Source of the DNA: Aquabacterium commune | GTDB taxonomy: Bacteria > Pseudomonadota > Gammaproteobacteria > Burkholderiales > Burkholderiaceae_C | Assembly: GCF_004362855.1 (NCBI RefSeq) | Contig: NZ_SNXW01000006.1 | Coordinates: 186,001 to 250,000 of the forward strand | Length of the DNA: 64,000 nucleotides | Direction of reading: 5' to 3' | Part shown: in pieces, positions 44,412-52,763 of the stretch | How the letters are laid out: the number at the start of each line of letters is the position of its first letter | Position numbering within the stretch: position 1 is the stretch's first letter | Program-made: the position numbers and the translations under genes | Notes under the pieces: model-generated | Told to the model about the DNA's origin: nothing | Database searches by the model: none | What the model saw: only the letters and a program-made list of their open reading frames with translations

Positions 44412-45317
44412 TCAATCCAGGAAGCAGTTCACCGGCTGGGGCTTGGGCGGCAGGTTGCGCTCGCCCAGCATCTCCAGCAGCGCAGCCTCGATGGTGATGG
44501 CCATGGCGTTGAGCGCCAGGTCGTTGGGCATGGTGCCGAAGGGCTCTTCGATTTCGTCGCTCAGGGCCTCGATGGCGAAGAAGGTGTAGGCCACGAAGGT
44601 CACCATCAGGGGCGTCATCACGCCGATGGCGTCGAGCAGGCCGAAGGGCAGCATCAGGCAGTAGATATAGACCGTGCGGTGCAAAATCACCGAGTAGGTG
44701 AAGGGCAGGGGGGTGTAGGCGATGCGCTCGCAACCGCCCAGGGCATCGTTGAGGCCGCCGAGCGAGCGGTCCAGTTCTGCCGCGAGGATGGGGTCGATGC
44801 GGCCGGCTTCGCGGGTGTCGCGCAGCCGTTCGGCCAGCCACATCAGGATCTGCAGTGCTGGCGTGCGCCGCTCGGCCAGCCGAGGCAGCAGCTCGGGCGG
44901 CAGCAGGCGTTGCAGGTCGGGCCAAGGGTCGGTGTTGCGCAACTGGTGGCGGGTGGCGTGCACGAAAGCGGCCAGGCCTTGCACGAAGGCGCGCGGGTCC
45001 TCGCGCGTGAACGACACCCACTGCCGCGCCGCGTTGCGCCCGTCGGTCAGCAGCTTGCCCCAGAGCTTGCGGGCTTCCCAGTAGCGGTCATAGCTGGCGC
45101 TGTTGCGAAAGCCCAGGAAGATGGCCAGGGCCACGCCCACCAGCGAAAACGGCACGGCCGTCAACGTGATCTTGCGGTTGAGCAGCTCGCCATGGAAGAT
45201 CACCACCCCGATCGAGATGGCGAAAATCACCAGCAGCTGGGGCAGGATCTGCAAAAGCAGGGAGCCGCGCCGCACGAAGAGCATGCGCAGCCAGTTGGGG
45301 CGGGGACGGACGATCAC
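44412..45317 (-). CDS. Bestrophin-family (YneE-like) membrane protein
   Basis: A bacterial bestrophin homologue, expected to form a pentameric anion or cation channel in the inner membrane. The 301 residues begin with LRMLFVRRGSLLLQILPQLL, then the conserved GFRNSASYDRYWEARKLWG and YSVILHRTVYIYCLMLPFG. The end carries SDEIEEPFGTMPNDLALNAM. Four hydrophobic regions fit the family. Confidence 0.93.
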   Translation of the reverse strand: MIVRPRPNWLRMLFVRRGSLLLQILPQLLVIFAISIGVVIFHGELLNRKITLTAVPFSLVGVALAIFLGFRNSASYDRYWEARKLWGKLLTDGRNAARQWVSFTREDPRAFVQGLAAFVHATRHQLRNTDPWPDLQRLLPPELLPRLAERRTPALQILMWLAERLRDTREAGRIDPILAAELDRSLGGLNDALGGCERIAYTPLPFTYSVILHRTVYIYCLMLPFGLLDAIGVMTPLMVTFVAYTFFAIEALSDEIEEPFGTMPNDLALNAMAITIEAALLEMLGERNLPPKPQPVNCFLD

Positions 45318-45451
45318 GGGGTGGGTGCCGCAGGCGGCTCAGCCAGGAACAAGCCCGCATTGTGACATTTCGCGACACAGGGCCAGCCCCCGTTGTCAGC
45401 CGATGTCACGCCAGGGATGATGGCCACTCCGTGTGCCTTGACGTTCGTCCC

Positions 45452-47494
45452 ATGAGTGCTGTCCGCCCGCCCTACGTCCCGATCGTCCGCCTGTACCAGG
45501 ACTGGTTGCACCAGACCCGCGGTCTGCGGTTTGCCGATTACCGCGCGCTGTGGCGCTGGTCGGTGGACGAGCCCGACGCCTTCTGGCAGAGCCTGTGGGA
45601 CTACGACGGCATGCGCTCGCCCACGCCCCACACGGCGGTGCGCAGCGCCGACCCCATGCCCGGCACGCGGTGGTTCGAAGGTGCGCAGGTGAACTACGCC
45701 CAACGCGTGTTGCGGCACGTGGACGCGGCCCATGCGGCGGGCGTGCCTGCCATCGTCAGCGAGAACGAACTGGGCGAGGTGCGCGAGGTGTCGTGGCCCG
45801 AGCTGCGTCGCCAGGTGGCCTCGCTGGCCCTGACCCTGCGCGAGATGGGCGTGCAAGGCGGTGACCGCGTGGCCGCTTACCTGCCCAACGTGCCCGAAGC
45901 CATCGTGGCCTTCCTGGCCTGCGCCAGCGTGGGCGCCATCTGGAGCGTCTGTGCGCCCGACATGGGCGTGCAGGCTGTGACCGACCGCTTCACGCAGATC
46001 GCGCCCAAGCTCTTGATCGCGGCGGATGGCGTGCACTACGCGGGCAAGCGCCTGGACCGCAGCGAGGTGGTGGCCGGCCTGCGCGACAGCCTGCCCAGCG
46101 CGGACAAGCTCATCGTGCTGCGCACCCCGTTTGCCAGCCGCCAGGTGCCGGCCGATGCGGATTTTGCCCAGGCCACCGCCCGCGACGACGCGGCCGTGGC
46201 AGCCTTCGAGCCCGATTGGCTGCCCTTCGATCACCCGCTGTGGGTGGTTTATTCCAGCGGCACCACCGGCCTGCCCAAGCCCCTGGTCCACGGGCACGGT
46301 GGCATCTTGATGATGGGTGCGGCGGGCCGCAAGCTCGGCGATGTGGGCGCGAGTTACCTGCCCAACAGCTTCGGCGAGCGCTTCCACTGGTACAGCTCGA
46401 CCGGCTGGGTGATGTGGAATTCGCAGGTCTCGGGGCTGTGCGATGGCGCCACCGTGGTGATCTTCGATGGCAGCCCGGGCGGCAGCAAGGTACAGCCCGA
46501 CTGGACGGTGCTGTGGCGCTTCGCGGCGCGCCACCGCGTCACCTATTTCGGTGCGGGCGCGGCTTTCTATGCCAACTGCATGAAGGCGGGCGTGGACCTG
46601 TCGCAATGCGGTGACCTCGGCTGGGTCAGGGCGCTGGGCTCCACCGGCTCACCGTTGGCCGAGGACGTGCAGCGCTGGGGCACGGCGCAGTTCGAGGCCC
46701 TGGGCACACCCGACATCTGGTGGAATAACATTTCGGGGGGCACCGATTTCTGCGGTGCGTTCGTGGGCGGCCACCGCGAGCTGCCGTTGCAGCCCGGGCG
46801 CATGCAGTGCCGCCTGCTGGGCTGTGCGGTGGCGGCCTGGAATGCCGAGGGCCAGGCGGTTGACAACGAGGTGGGCGAACTCGTTTGTACCCAGCCGCTG
46901 CCGTCCATGCCCTTGTATTTCTGGGGCGACGAGGGCCATGCGCGCTACCTGTCGAGCTACTTCGACACCTACCCCGGCGTCTGGCGCCACGGTGACTGGC
47001 TGAAGGTGCACGACGACGAGAGCTGCATCATCTACGGCCGCAGCGACGCCACCATCAACCGCCATGGCCTGCGCATGGGCACCAGCGAGATCTACAACGC
47101 CGTGGAGGCCTTGCCCGAGGTGCTCGACAGCCTGGTCATCGACCTGGAGTACCTGGGGCGCGACAGCCGCATGGTGATGTTCGTGGTGCTGCGCCCCGGC
47201 CTGGCGCTGGACCAGGCGCTGCAGGCGCGCATCCACGGCGCCATCCAGCAGACGCTGTCGCCGCGCTTCGTGCCGGACGTGACGCTGCAGGCGGAGGAGA
47301 TCCCGCGCACGCTGTCGGGCAAGAAGCAGGAGGTGCCGATCAAAAAGCTCTTTCTGGGCCAGCCGCTGGAGCGCGTGGTCAACCGGGATGCGATGGCCAA
47401 CCCGCAGTGCTTGCCCTGGTACGAGGCCCAGGCCCGTGCACAGGGCGCTGCACATGCCAGTGCACATGCCAGTGCCCCTGGCTTGGCCGGGTGA
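45452..47494 (+). CDS. Acetoacetate-CoA ligase
   Basis: Activates acetoacetate to acetoacetyl-CoA, linking ketone bodies or PHB breakdown to central metabolism. The 680 residues include the AMP-binding P-loop (YSSGTTGLPKPLVHGHGG near 265-280), the ATP-site WWNNISGGTDFCGAF, DWLKVHDDESCIIYGRSDAT, and the C-terminal catalytic Lys region (RTLSGKKQEVPIKK near 620). Length and the WWN-SGGTD motif fit AacS rather than acetyl-CoA synthetase. ATG 45452 begins the conserved N-terminus. It converges on the alkA-type gene. Confidence 0.93.
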   Translation: MSAVRPPYVPIVRLYQDWLHQTRGLRFADYRALWRWSVDEPDAFWQSLWDYDGMRSPTPHTAVRSADPMPGTRWFEGAQVNYAQRVLRHVDAAHAAGVPAIVSENELGEVREVSWPELRRQVASLALTLREMGVQGGDRVAAYLPNVPEAIVAFLACASVGAIWSVCAPDMGVQAVTDRFTQIAPKLLIAADGVHYAGKRLDRSEVVAGLRDSLPSADKLIVLRTPFASRQVPADADFAQATARDDAAVAAFEPDWLPFDHPLWVVYSSGTTGLPKPLVHGHGGILMMGAAGRKLGDVGASYLPNSFGERFHWYSSTGWVMWNSQVSGLCDGATVVIFDGSPGGSKVQPDWTVLWRFAARHRVTYFGAGAAFYANCMKAGVDLSQCGDLGWVRALGSTGSPLAEDVQRWGTAQFEALGTPDIWWNNISGGTDFCGAFVGGHRELPLQPGRMQCRLLGCAVAAWNAEGQAVDNEVGELVCTQPLPSMPLYFWGDEGHARYLSSYFDTYPGVWRHGDWLKVHDDESCIIYGRSDATINRHGLRMGTSEIYNAVEALPEVLDSLVIDLEYLGRDSRMVMFVVLRPGLALDQALQARIHGAIQQTLSPRFVPDVTLQAEEIPRTLSGKKQEVPIKKLFLGQPLERVVNRDAMANPQCLPWYEAQARAQGAAHASAHASAPGLAG

Positions 47495-47500
47495 TGCGCC

Positions 47501-48577
47501 TCAAGCGGCCACGGACAGCGAGGCCCAGAGGTGGGCCGCGGCCAGGGCGCGCCAGGGCGACAGGGGCGCCAGCCAGGCTTCGGCCACCTGCGGAGTGACC
47601 GTCGGGGATGGCACAGGCTGCAGAGGCTGAAAACGCGGTGAAGGCGGTTTGGCCGAGGCAGCGTTCGGCTTGAGCAAAGCCCCCAGCGCCCGCCGCACGG
47701 CCACGTCGCCATGCAGGGAGCCGTCCAGCCAGCCGAAGCCGCGCATCAGGGCGTAGCTCACCGTCCAGGGGCCGATGCCTTGGATGGCCAGCAGTTGGGC
47801 GGCGATGTCGCTGGGCCCAGCGCGCAGGGTCTTGTCTTGTTCCTTGTTCTGATCGCCACCCAGCCAGCCGCCGAGCCCTTCGCCCAGCCGCAGCGTGCCG
47901 CTGTGCACCGCTTCCGACACCGACAACAAGGTGCGTGCCTTGCTGGCGGTGAAGCCCGCTGTGCGCAGACCCGCCTCGCCCAGGGCCAGCAGTTGCGCGG
48001 CCTGCGGGTGACACAGGATGCCGCTGCTGTGGCGGACACCGCAGGCCTCGATCATGCGGCGGCGGATGGCCACGGCGGCCTGCACACTGATCTGCTGCCC
48101 GGTGATGGCCCAGCTCAGGGCTTCGAAAGGCGAGGCCGTGACCGGTACGCGCAGGCCGCTTTGGCGCGCCAGCACGGGGCCGAATTCAGGGTGATGCCGG
48201 TGCGCACGTTCGAAGCCTTCGACGTCCTGGTCCAGGCCCAGCATGCGACGCACCATGGCCTCGAAGCGCGGCTGATCGACATCCGCACCCAAGCAGGCAC
48301 CCAAGCCGGCATCCAAATCTGAATCCACGGCGAGTTCGGCGTGCACGGCGTCGTCCTGGAAGCTCAGACTGAGCAGCGCGGGCGCGCCTTGCCAGACCAG
48401 GCCCTTGTCCAGCCGCGACGCCGTGACCCGTTCGGCCAGGGCGTGCGGGTCGCGCCCGTGGAAGGCCAGCACGTCGTCACGGCGGAAGTTCGCAGGCAGG
48501 CTGATGGGGTGGCGCAAGTGCTGACGCAGGGTGGTTTGTGCGCCGCATGGCGGCTTGCCTGGCGTGGCCCTTGTCAT
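47501..48577 (-). CDS. alkA: DNA-3-methyladenine glycosylase, AlkA-like
   Basis: Excises alkylated bases. The 358 residues end in a helix-hairpin-helix GPD core: FEALSWAITGQQISVQAAVA, AIQGIGPWTVSYALMRGFG, and the catalytic Asp likely in HGDVAVRRAL. An N-terminal AlkA-type domain precedes it. Insertions near nt 47830-47870 (a Gly/Asp/Lys-rich loop) and near the C-terminus make it longer than E. coli AlkA (282). ATG 48577 overlaps the ada-type stop by four bases, so the two are coupled. Confidence 0.87.
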   Translation of the reverse strand: MTRATPGKPPCGAQTTLRQHLRHPISLPANFRRDDVLAFHGRDPHALAERVTASRLDKGLVWQGAPALLSLSFQDDAVHAELAVDSDLDAGLGACLGADVDQPRFEAMVRRMLGLDQDVEGFERAHRHHPEFGPVLARQSGLRVPVTASPFEALSWAITGQQISVQAAVAIRRRMIEACGVRHSSGILCHPQAAQLLALGEAGLRTAGFTASKARTLLSVSEAVHSGTLRLGEGLGGWLGGDQNKEQDKTLRAGPSDIAAQLLAIQGIGPWTVSYALMRGFGWLDGSLHGDVAVRRALGALLKPNAASAKPPSPRFQPLQPVPSPTVTPQVAEAWLAPLSPWRALAAAHLWASLSVAA

Positions 48578-49524
48578 GGGCGCGGGGTGTCTGCTGGGGG
48601 CGTGAGCGATGCGAGGGATGCCATCGGTGCCGCCGGGTCGGCCTCCCGCACCAGCAGCGCCTGCTTGCGCGCCACGCCCCACCGGTAGCCCGACAGGTCG
48701 CCATTGAGCCGCACCACGCGGTGGCAGGGGATGGCCACGGCCAGGGTGTTCGAGGCACAGGCTCGCGCCACAGCCCGCACCGATGTGGGCGAGCCGATGC
48801 GTTCGGCCAGCTCGGTGTAGCTCACGGTCTGCCCGGGCGGGATGTCGCGCAGCGCCTGCCACACGCGCTGCTGAAAGGCCGTGCCGCGCACGTCCAGTGG
48901 CAGGCTGTGCGACTGCGTGGGCATCTCCACCAGCCCGATCACCTGGGCCACCAGGCGTTCGAAGTCGGTGTCGGCACCGATGAGCTCGGCCTGCGGGAAG
49001 CGGTCCTGCAACTCGCGGGTGAGGACGCCGGCATCGTCACCCAGCGAGATGGCGCACACGCCCAAGGCGCTGGCTGCGACCAGCACCGCGCCCAACGAGC
49101 ACTGCGCCACGGCGAAGTGGACGACCGTGTCTTTGCCGCCGCCACGGAAGGCCGAGGGCGTCATGCCCAGGCGCTGGCGGGCGCCTTCGTAGAAGCGGCT
49201 GGGCGCCTGGAAGCCCGCTTCGTGCAAGGCATCGGTGATGCGCTGACCGGCGCCCAGGGCTTCGCGCACCTTGTGGGCGCGGTGGGCATCGGCATAGGCC
49301 TTGGGCGTGATGCCGGTGACCGCCTTGAAGATGCGGTGCAGGTGGTGCGGGCTCATCTGCGCCTGCGCGGCCAGCGCGTTCAGCGAGGGTGGCTGCTCAG
49401 CGGCCTCGATGTGCCGACACAGCGCCGCCACGAGCGAGGTGTGGCGGTGCGCCGGAGTTTGCGCCGAGGGGTGCGCGGTTGTGGCCACGGTGGGCTGCGG
49501 GGCGGAGGGCAATCGGGCGGGCAT
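48574..49524 (-). CDS. Ada-like regulator/O6-methylguanine methyltransferase without the metal domain
   Basis: Repairs O6-methylguanine by self-methylation and probably activates alkylation-response genes. The 316 residues have an AraC-type helix-turn-helix region (about 30-128, SPHHLHRIFKAVTG) and the methyltransferase domain with Cys267 in AIPCHRVVRLNG. The N-terminal zinc domain of E. coli Ada, whose Cys38 takes methyl groups from phosphotriesters, is absent; extending the frame upstream does not supply it. It is coupled to alkA by a 4-bp overlap. Confidence 0.9.
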   Translation of the reverse strand: MPARLPSAPQPTVATTAHPSAQTPAHRHTSLVAALCRHIEAAEQPPSLNALAAQAQMSPHHLHRIFKAVTGITPKAYADAHRAHKVREALGAGQRITDALHEAGFQAPSRFYEGARQRLGMTPSAFRGGGKDTVVHFAVAQCSLGAVLVAASALGVCAISLGDDAGVLTRELQDRFPQAELIGADTDFERLVAQVIGLVEMPTQSHSLPLDVRGTAFQQRVWQALRDIPPGQTVSYTELAERIGSPTSVRAVARACASNTLAVAIPCHRVVRLNGDLSGYRWGVARKQALLVREADPAAPMASLASLTPPADTPRP

Positions 49525-49597
49525 GGCACCCACTCTAGCCCGATCGTGTGGCCTCGTCCTCCCGACTCTTGCGATCCTGGCGGTGGCCGGGGAGGCG

Positions 49598-51205
49598 TCA
49601 GCGCCCGATCGTCTTGACCATCTGCCCCACCTTGGGTTCGGCGATGTGACCTGCGCCATCGGTGCCGTCCTGGCCATAGGCGCTGTTCATCAGGCGCAGC
49701 TGTCCCTCAGCCTGTGCTGCCGGCATGAAGGCCGCCAGGACCGAGCTGCGCGCGAGTTCCGCAAAGCCGCCCTTGGGGAAGGGCACGGCCTTGATCACCC
49801 AGGGCCTGGCGGCCTCGCGGTCGGCCGGCGTGATGGCGCGGAACGAGGCCTCGGCTTCGCGCAGCGGCGCGTCGGCCCTTTGCAAGGCGGCAGCGTCACG
49901 GCCCAGATGCCGCATCAGGTACCTGCGCGACAGCGGCCCATCGACCAGCGTGAGATGGACAGCCGTCGCCGCACCCTGCGCGTTGCGCACCACGCCATCG
50001 AAATGCGTGGCCGGCAGACCGTGCAGGCTGCGCTTGTCCAGGTTGCCTTCCACGCGGTTCTGGTTGGCCTTGAGCAGCTGGCGCAGCAGGTCTTCGTGCG
50101 AGCCCTGGGCGCTGGGCGGCAGCACGGTCACGACCAGGCCGGCGTCGCCCGCGGCATTGACGAGGGTGATGGCATCGCTGCCATTGCGCACCCGCCAGCC
50201 CGAAGGCGCGGTCAGGGCCATGCCCAGGCCTTCGTGCACGAATTGCGGGCCGCGCACCACGCCTTCCTCGCGGCTGTCGCCAAACACCATGCCCTCGACC
50301 GTCTGCAGATAGCGCGCGCGGCCATCGTCGTCGTAGCGCGTTGGCGGTGTCTGGTATTGCAGCGCGATGGTGCGGATGTCCGCCAGGCGTTGCGCGTTGC
50401 TGGGGTGGGACGCCAGCCAGTTGTTGCCCGATGGCGCCTGGCGGCCCTCGGCGCGGGCGGTGTCGGCTGCGAACTGCTCCTGACTTTTGAGCACCTGGAT
50501 GACGTCCACCATGTTGCGCGGGTCATAGCGGTTGCGCGCCAGGTACTCCGCGCCAAGCTCATCGGCTTGCGTCTCCTGCTCGCGGCTGTACGACGCGACG
50601 TAGCCCGCCGCGGCGGTCTGCGAGACCTGCCCCGCGAGGTCGGTGGCGCCGCGCACGCCGGCACCCTCCAGCACCACGCCCAGCACCGTGGCTGCCAGCA
50701 CGCCCAGCCCGGCGTTTTGCTGGCGTGTCGCGCGCTGCGCGCCATGGCGCGCGGTGACGTGGCCGATCTCGTGGCCCATCACGCCGGCCAGTTCGGCTTC
50801 GCTGTCGAGGTAGGCCATGATGCCGCGGGTCACGTACACGTAGCCGCCGGGCAGGGCGAAGGCATTGACCTCGGGGCTGTCCAGCACGGTGAAGGTCCAC
50901 GCCAGGTTGGCGCGGTGCGACTGCGCCGCGAGTTTCTGGCCCAGCGTGTTGACGTAGGCCTGTACCTTCGGGTTGGCGTAGGCGCGCTGCTCCTTGAGCA
51001 CCTGCTGGTGGGCTTTCTGGCCTTGGGTGATCTCGGCGGGTTCGTCCATCACCGAGCGCTCGGCCTCACCGGTCACCGGGTTGACGACGGTGCTGCCGCA
51101 GGCGCTGAGCAGCGCCGAGCTCAGGGTCGCGGCGGTCAGTGTCGCTGCGGCACGTTGCCAGGGGCGTGCGGTGGGCGAAGTCCGGGGTATGCAGGGCGTG
51201 TGCAT
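49598..51205 (-). CDS. M48-family metalloprotease lipoprotein
   Basis: A zinc metalloprotease related to BepA/YfgC, probably anchored to the outer membrane on the periplasmic side and acting on misassembled membrane proteins. The 535 residues start with a signal peptide and lipobox LSAC with Cys36. The zinc motif is His145-Glu-Ile-Gly-His149, followed by SREQETQADELGAEYLARN with the third ligand and then an SHPSNAQRL segment. The C-terminal half (about 280-500) is not the TPR array of BepA. ATG 51205 is preferred because it starts the signal peptide. Confidence 0.9.
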   Translation of the reverse strand: MHTPCIPRTSPTARPWQRAAATLTAATLSSALLSACGSTVVNPVTGEAERSVMDEPAEITQGQKAHQQVLKEQRAYANPKVQAYVNTLGQKLAAQSHRANLAWTFTVLDSPEVNAFALPGGYVYVTRGIMAYLDSEAELAGVMGHEIGHVTARHGAQRATRQQNAGLGVLAATVLGVVLEGAGVRGATDLAGQVSQTAAAGYVASYSREQETQADELGAEYLARNRYDPRNMVDVIQVLKSQEQFAADTARAEGRQAPSGNNWLASHPSNAQRLADIRTIALQYQTPPTRYDDDGRARYLQTVEGMVFGDSREEGVVRGPQFVHEGLGMALTAPSGWRVRNGSDAITLVNAAGDAGLVVTVLPPSAQGSHEDLLRQLLKANQNRVEGNLDKRSLHGLPATHFDGVVRNAQGAATAVHLTLVDGPLSRRYLMRHLGRDAAALQRADAPLREAEASFRAITPADREAARPWVIKAVPFPKGGFAELARSSVLAAFMPAAQAEGQLRLMNSAYGQDGTDGAGHIAEPKVGQMVKTIGR

Positions 51206-51592
51206 GGTCGTGTGTGAGACGCGGTTGTGTGTGGGGGGGTGTGAAGCTCTGCCTGCGACTTTAGCGCCGCACCTTTGCACTTGTCGCCACCGGTCACACT
51301 GTGCGTTTCAGGCGCCATTTCGCGCTGCGGCAAAAATAAGTGTGCACATTTCACAAGATGCTGTTAGAGTGCGGAGCAGCGCTGCAGGCTGCTTGCCTGC
51401 TCAGCGCCATCTGCCTGAGCTTGAAACGCCAGCGCCAATCCTGACACACAGTTCCGGGTTGAGTCCGCTGAACGTGCCACCCAAGGCACCTGACCTCCGC
51501 CGCGAACCGGCACCGGGTTGTTTCCCAGGCAAGCTTCTCCGTTCGATGCACTCCGTGCCGTGCGGATTCTCCCCCAGGCCTTGCGGCCCTCA
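51206..51592. other. 387-bp intergenic stretch, possible long leader
   Basis: No gene is supported. The first 70 bp contain GT-rich runs. Near 51371-51400 lies a hairpin GCAGGC-TGCTT-GCCTGC (51384-51400) enclosed by GAGCAG / CTGCTC. If transcription starts upstream of it, the RNA would form a long structured 5' leader ahead of the small-protein/infA/RRM cluster. Confidence 0.5.
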
Positions 51593-51838
51593 GTGAATCT
51601 TTTGAATCCTTTCCCTGCCTCCTCGTTTTCGGTCGACAAGTTCTGCCTGTCACCGTTCGCCAAACTCAATGAATCGGGCCAGTACGCTGCCTCGATTTCC
51701 ATCCGCAGTGGACGCGGCCGCGGGACCCATGACCGGGTCTTCCGCTTCATCCCTTGCTTTCCCAACCACGACGAGGCCATCCGCTATGCCGCGGACCAGG
51801 GTCGCCGCTTCGTGCGTCAGTCCAACTGTTCGGCCTGA
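51593..51838 (+). CDS. Small conserved-looking uncharacterised protein
   Basis: Function unknown. A GTG at 51593 gives 81 residues; an extended frame from 51518 exists, and neither start has a strong Shine-Dalgarno. The second half (SPFAKLNESGQYAASISIRSG, then THDRVFRFIPCF and EAIRYAADQGRRFV) looks like a folded small beta-alpha domain of a kind I recall from Burkholderiales, without a named function. It lies 36 bp upstream of infA and may be co-transcribed. Confidence 0.6.
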   Translation: MNLLNPFPASSFSVDKFCLSPFAKLNESGQYAASISIRSGRGRGTHDRVFRFIPCFPNHDEAIRYAADQGRRFVRQSNCSA

Positions 51839-51874
51839 TCGCCGCGCAGCCATCTTCCTCACCTTAGGAGACCT

Positions 51875-52141
51875 GTGTCCAAGGAAGACCTCATCGAAAT
51901 GCGTGGCCAGGTGGACGAAGTTCTGCCCGATGCCCGCTTCCGCGTGACCCTCGAAAACGGTCACACCCTTGTCGCCTATTCGGGCGGCAAGATGCGCAAA
52001 AACCGCATCCGCATCCTGGCGGGCGACAAGGTGTCGCTGGAGCTCTCGCCGTATGACTTGAGCAAAGGCCGCATCACCTTCCGCCACCTCGAACCGCGCG
52101 CTGGTGGTGCACCTGCACCCATGCGTCGCAAATTCCGCTGA
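51875..52141 (+). CDS. infA: Translation initiation factor IF-1, extended form
   Basis: IF-1 occupies the ribosomal A site during initiation. A GTG start follows AGGAG (51866-51870). The 88 residues include the OB-fold ([20 protein letters not shown], then [23 protein letters not shown]). A 16-residue basic tail ends in RRKFR, so it is longer than the usual 72. Betaproteobacteria commonly carry a second infA away from the ribosomal protein operons, and this context fits that paralogue. Confidence 0.93.
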   Translation: MSKEDLIEMRGQVDEVLPDARFRVTLENGHTLVAYSGGKMRKNRIRILAGDKVSLELSPYDLSKGRITFRHLEPRAGGAPAPMRRKFR

Positions 52142-52182
52142 GCACCCGCTCAATATCCCTTTTCATTTTTGAAAGACACACC

Positions 52183-52521
52183 ATGAACAACAAACTGTAC
52201 GTTGGCAACCTGGCCTACTCCGTGCGCGACGAAAGCCTGCAGCACGCCTTCTCCGAATTCGGTTCGGTCCAATCCGCCAAGGTCATGATGGACCGTGACA
52301 GCGGCCGCTCCAAGGGCTTCGGCTTCGTGGAAATGGGCACCGCCGAAGAAGCGCAAGCTGCCATCCGTGCCCTGCACGGTCAACAACTGGAAGGCCGTGA
52401 CCTGACCGTCAACCTGGCCCGTCCCAAGGAAGACCGTCCGAGCGGTGGTTTCGGTGGCGGCGGCTCGCGTGGCGGCTACGGCAGCGGCGGCGGCTACGGC
52501 GGTGGCCGTGGCGGTTACTGA
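52183..52521 (+). CDS. Glycine-rich RRM RNA-binding protein
   Basis: A small RNA-binding protein of 112 residues. The RRM carries RNP2 (LYVGNLAY, residues 5-12) and RNP1 (KGFGFVEM), followed by a Gly/Arg/Tyr tail (GGYGSGGGYGGGRGGY). Proteins of this type in cyanobacteria and proteobacteria are often cold-induced, although no cold-box is visible here. It follows infA by 41 bp and ends at a clear terminator. Confidence 0.93.
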   Translation: MNNKLYVGNLAYSVRDESLQHAFSEFGSVQSAKVMMDRDSGRSKGFGFVEMGTAEEAQAAIRALHGQQLEGRDLTVNLARPKEDRPSGGFGGGGSRGGYGSGGGYGGGRGGY

Positions 52522-52598
52522 TCGCCAGCGTCTGACGCATCCTGAGCCTTCGGTGATCTGAGGGTTCGGAACGCAGCGCGGCCTGTTTCAGGCCCAAA

Positions 52599-52628
52599 AC
52601 AAGCCGACTCGCAGGGGTCGGCTTTTTT
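52599..52628 (+). terminator. Rho-independent terminator after the RRM gene
   Basis: The perfect 8-bp stem AAGCCGAC / GTCGGCTT with loop TCGCAGGG is followed by TTTT. It closes the small-protein/infA/RRM cluster. Confidence 0.9.
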
Positions 52629-52763
52629 CATGGGCGCCTCGAAAGTCCGGGGGCAGGGCGCTTGGGCAAAGCGCATACACTCACGGCCCTGAGATGCCGC
52701 CTCTGCTCTGTGGGGCGACTTGCATCTCCATGCGCGCCTGCAAGACTCAGGCGCCCGACAGCC

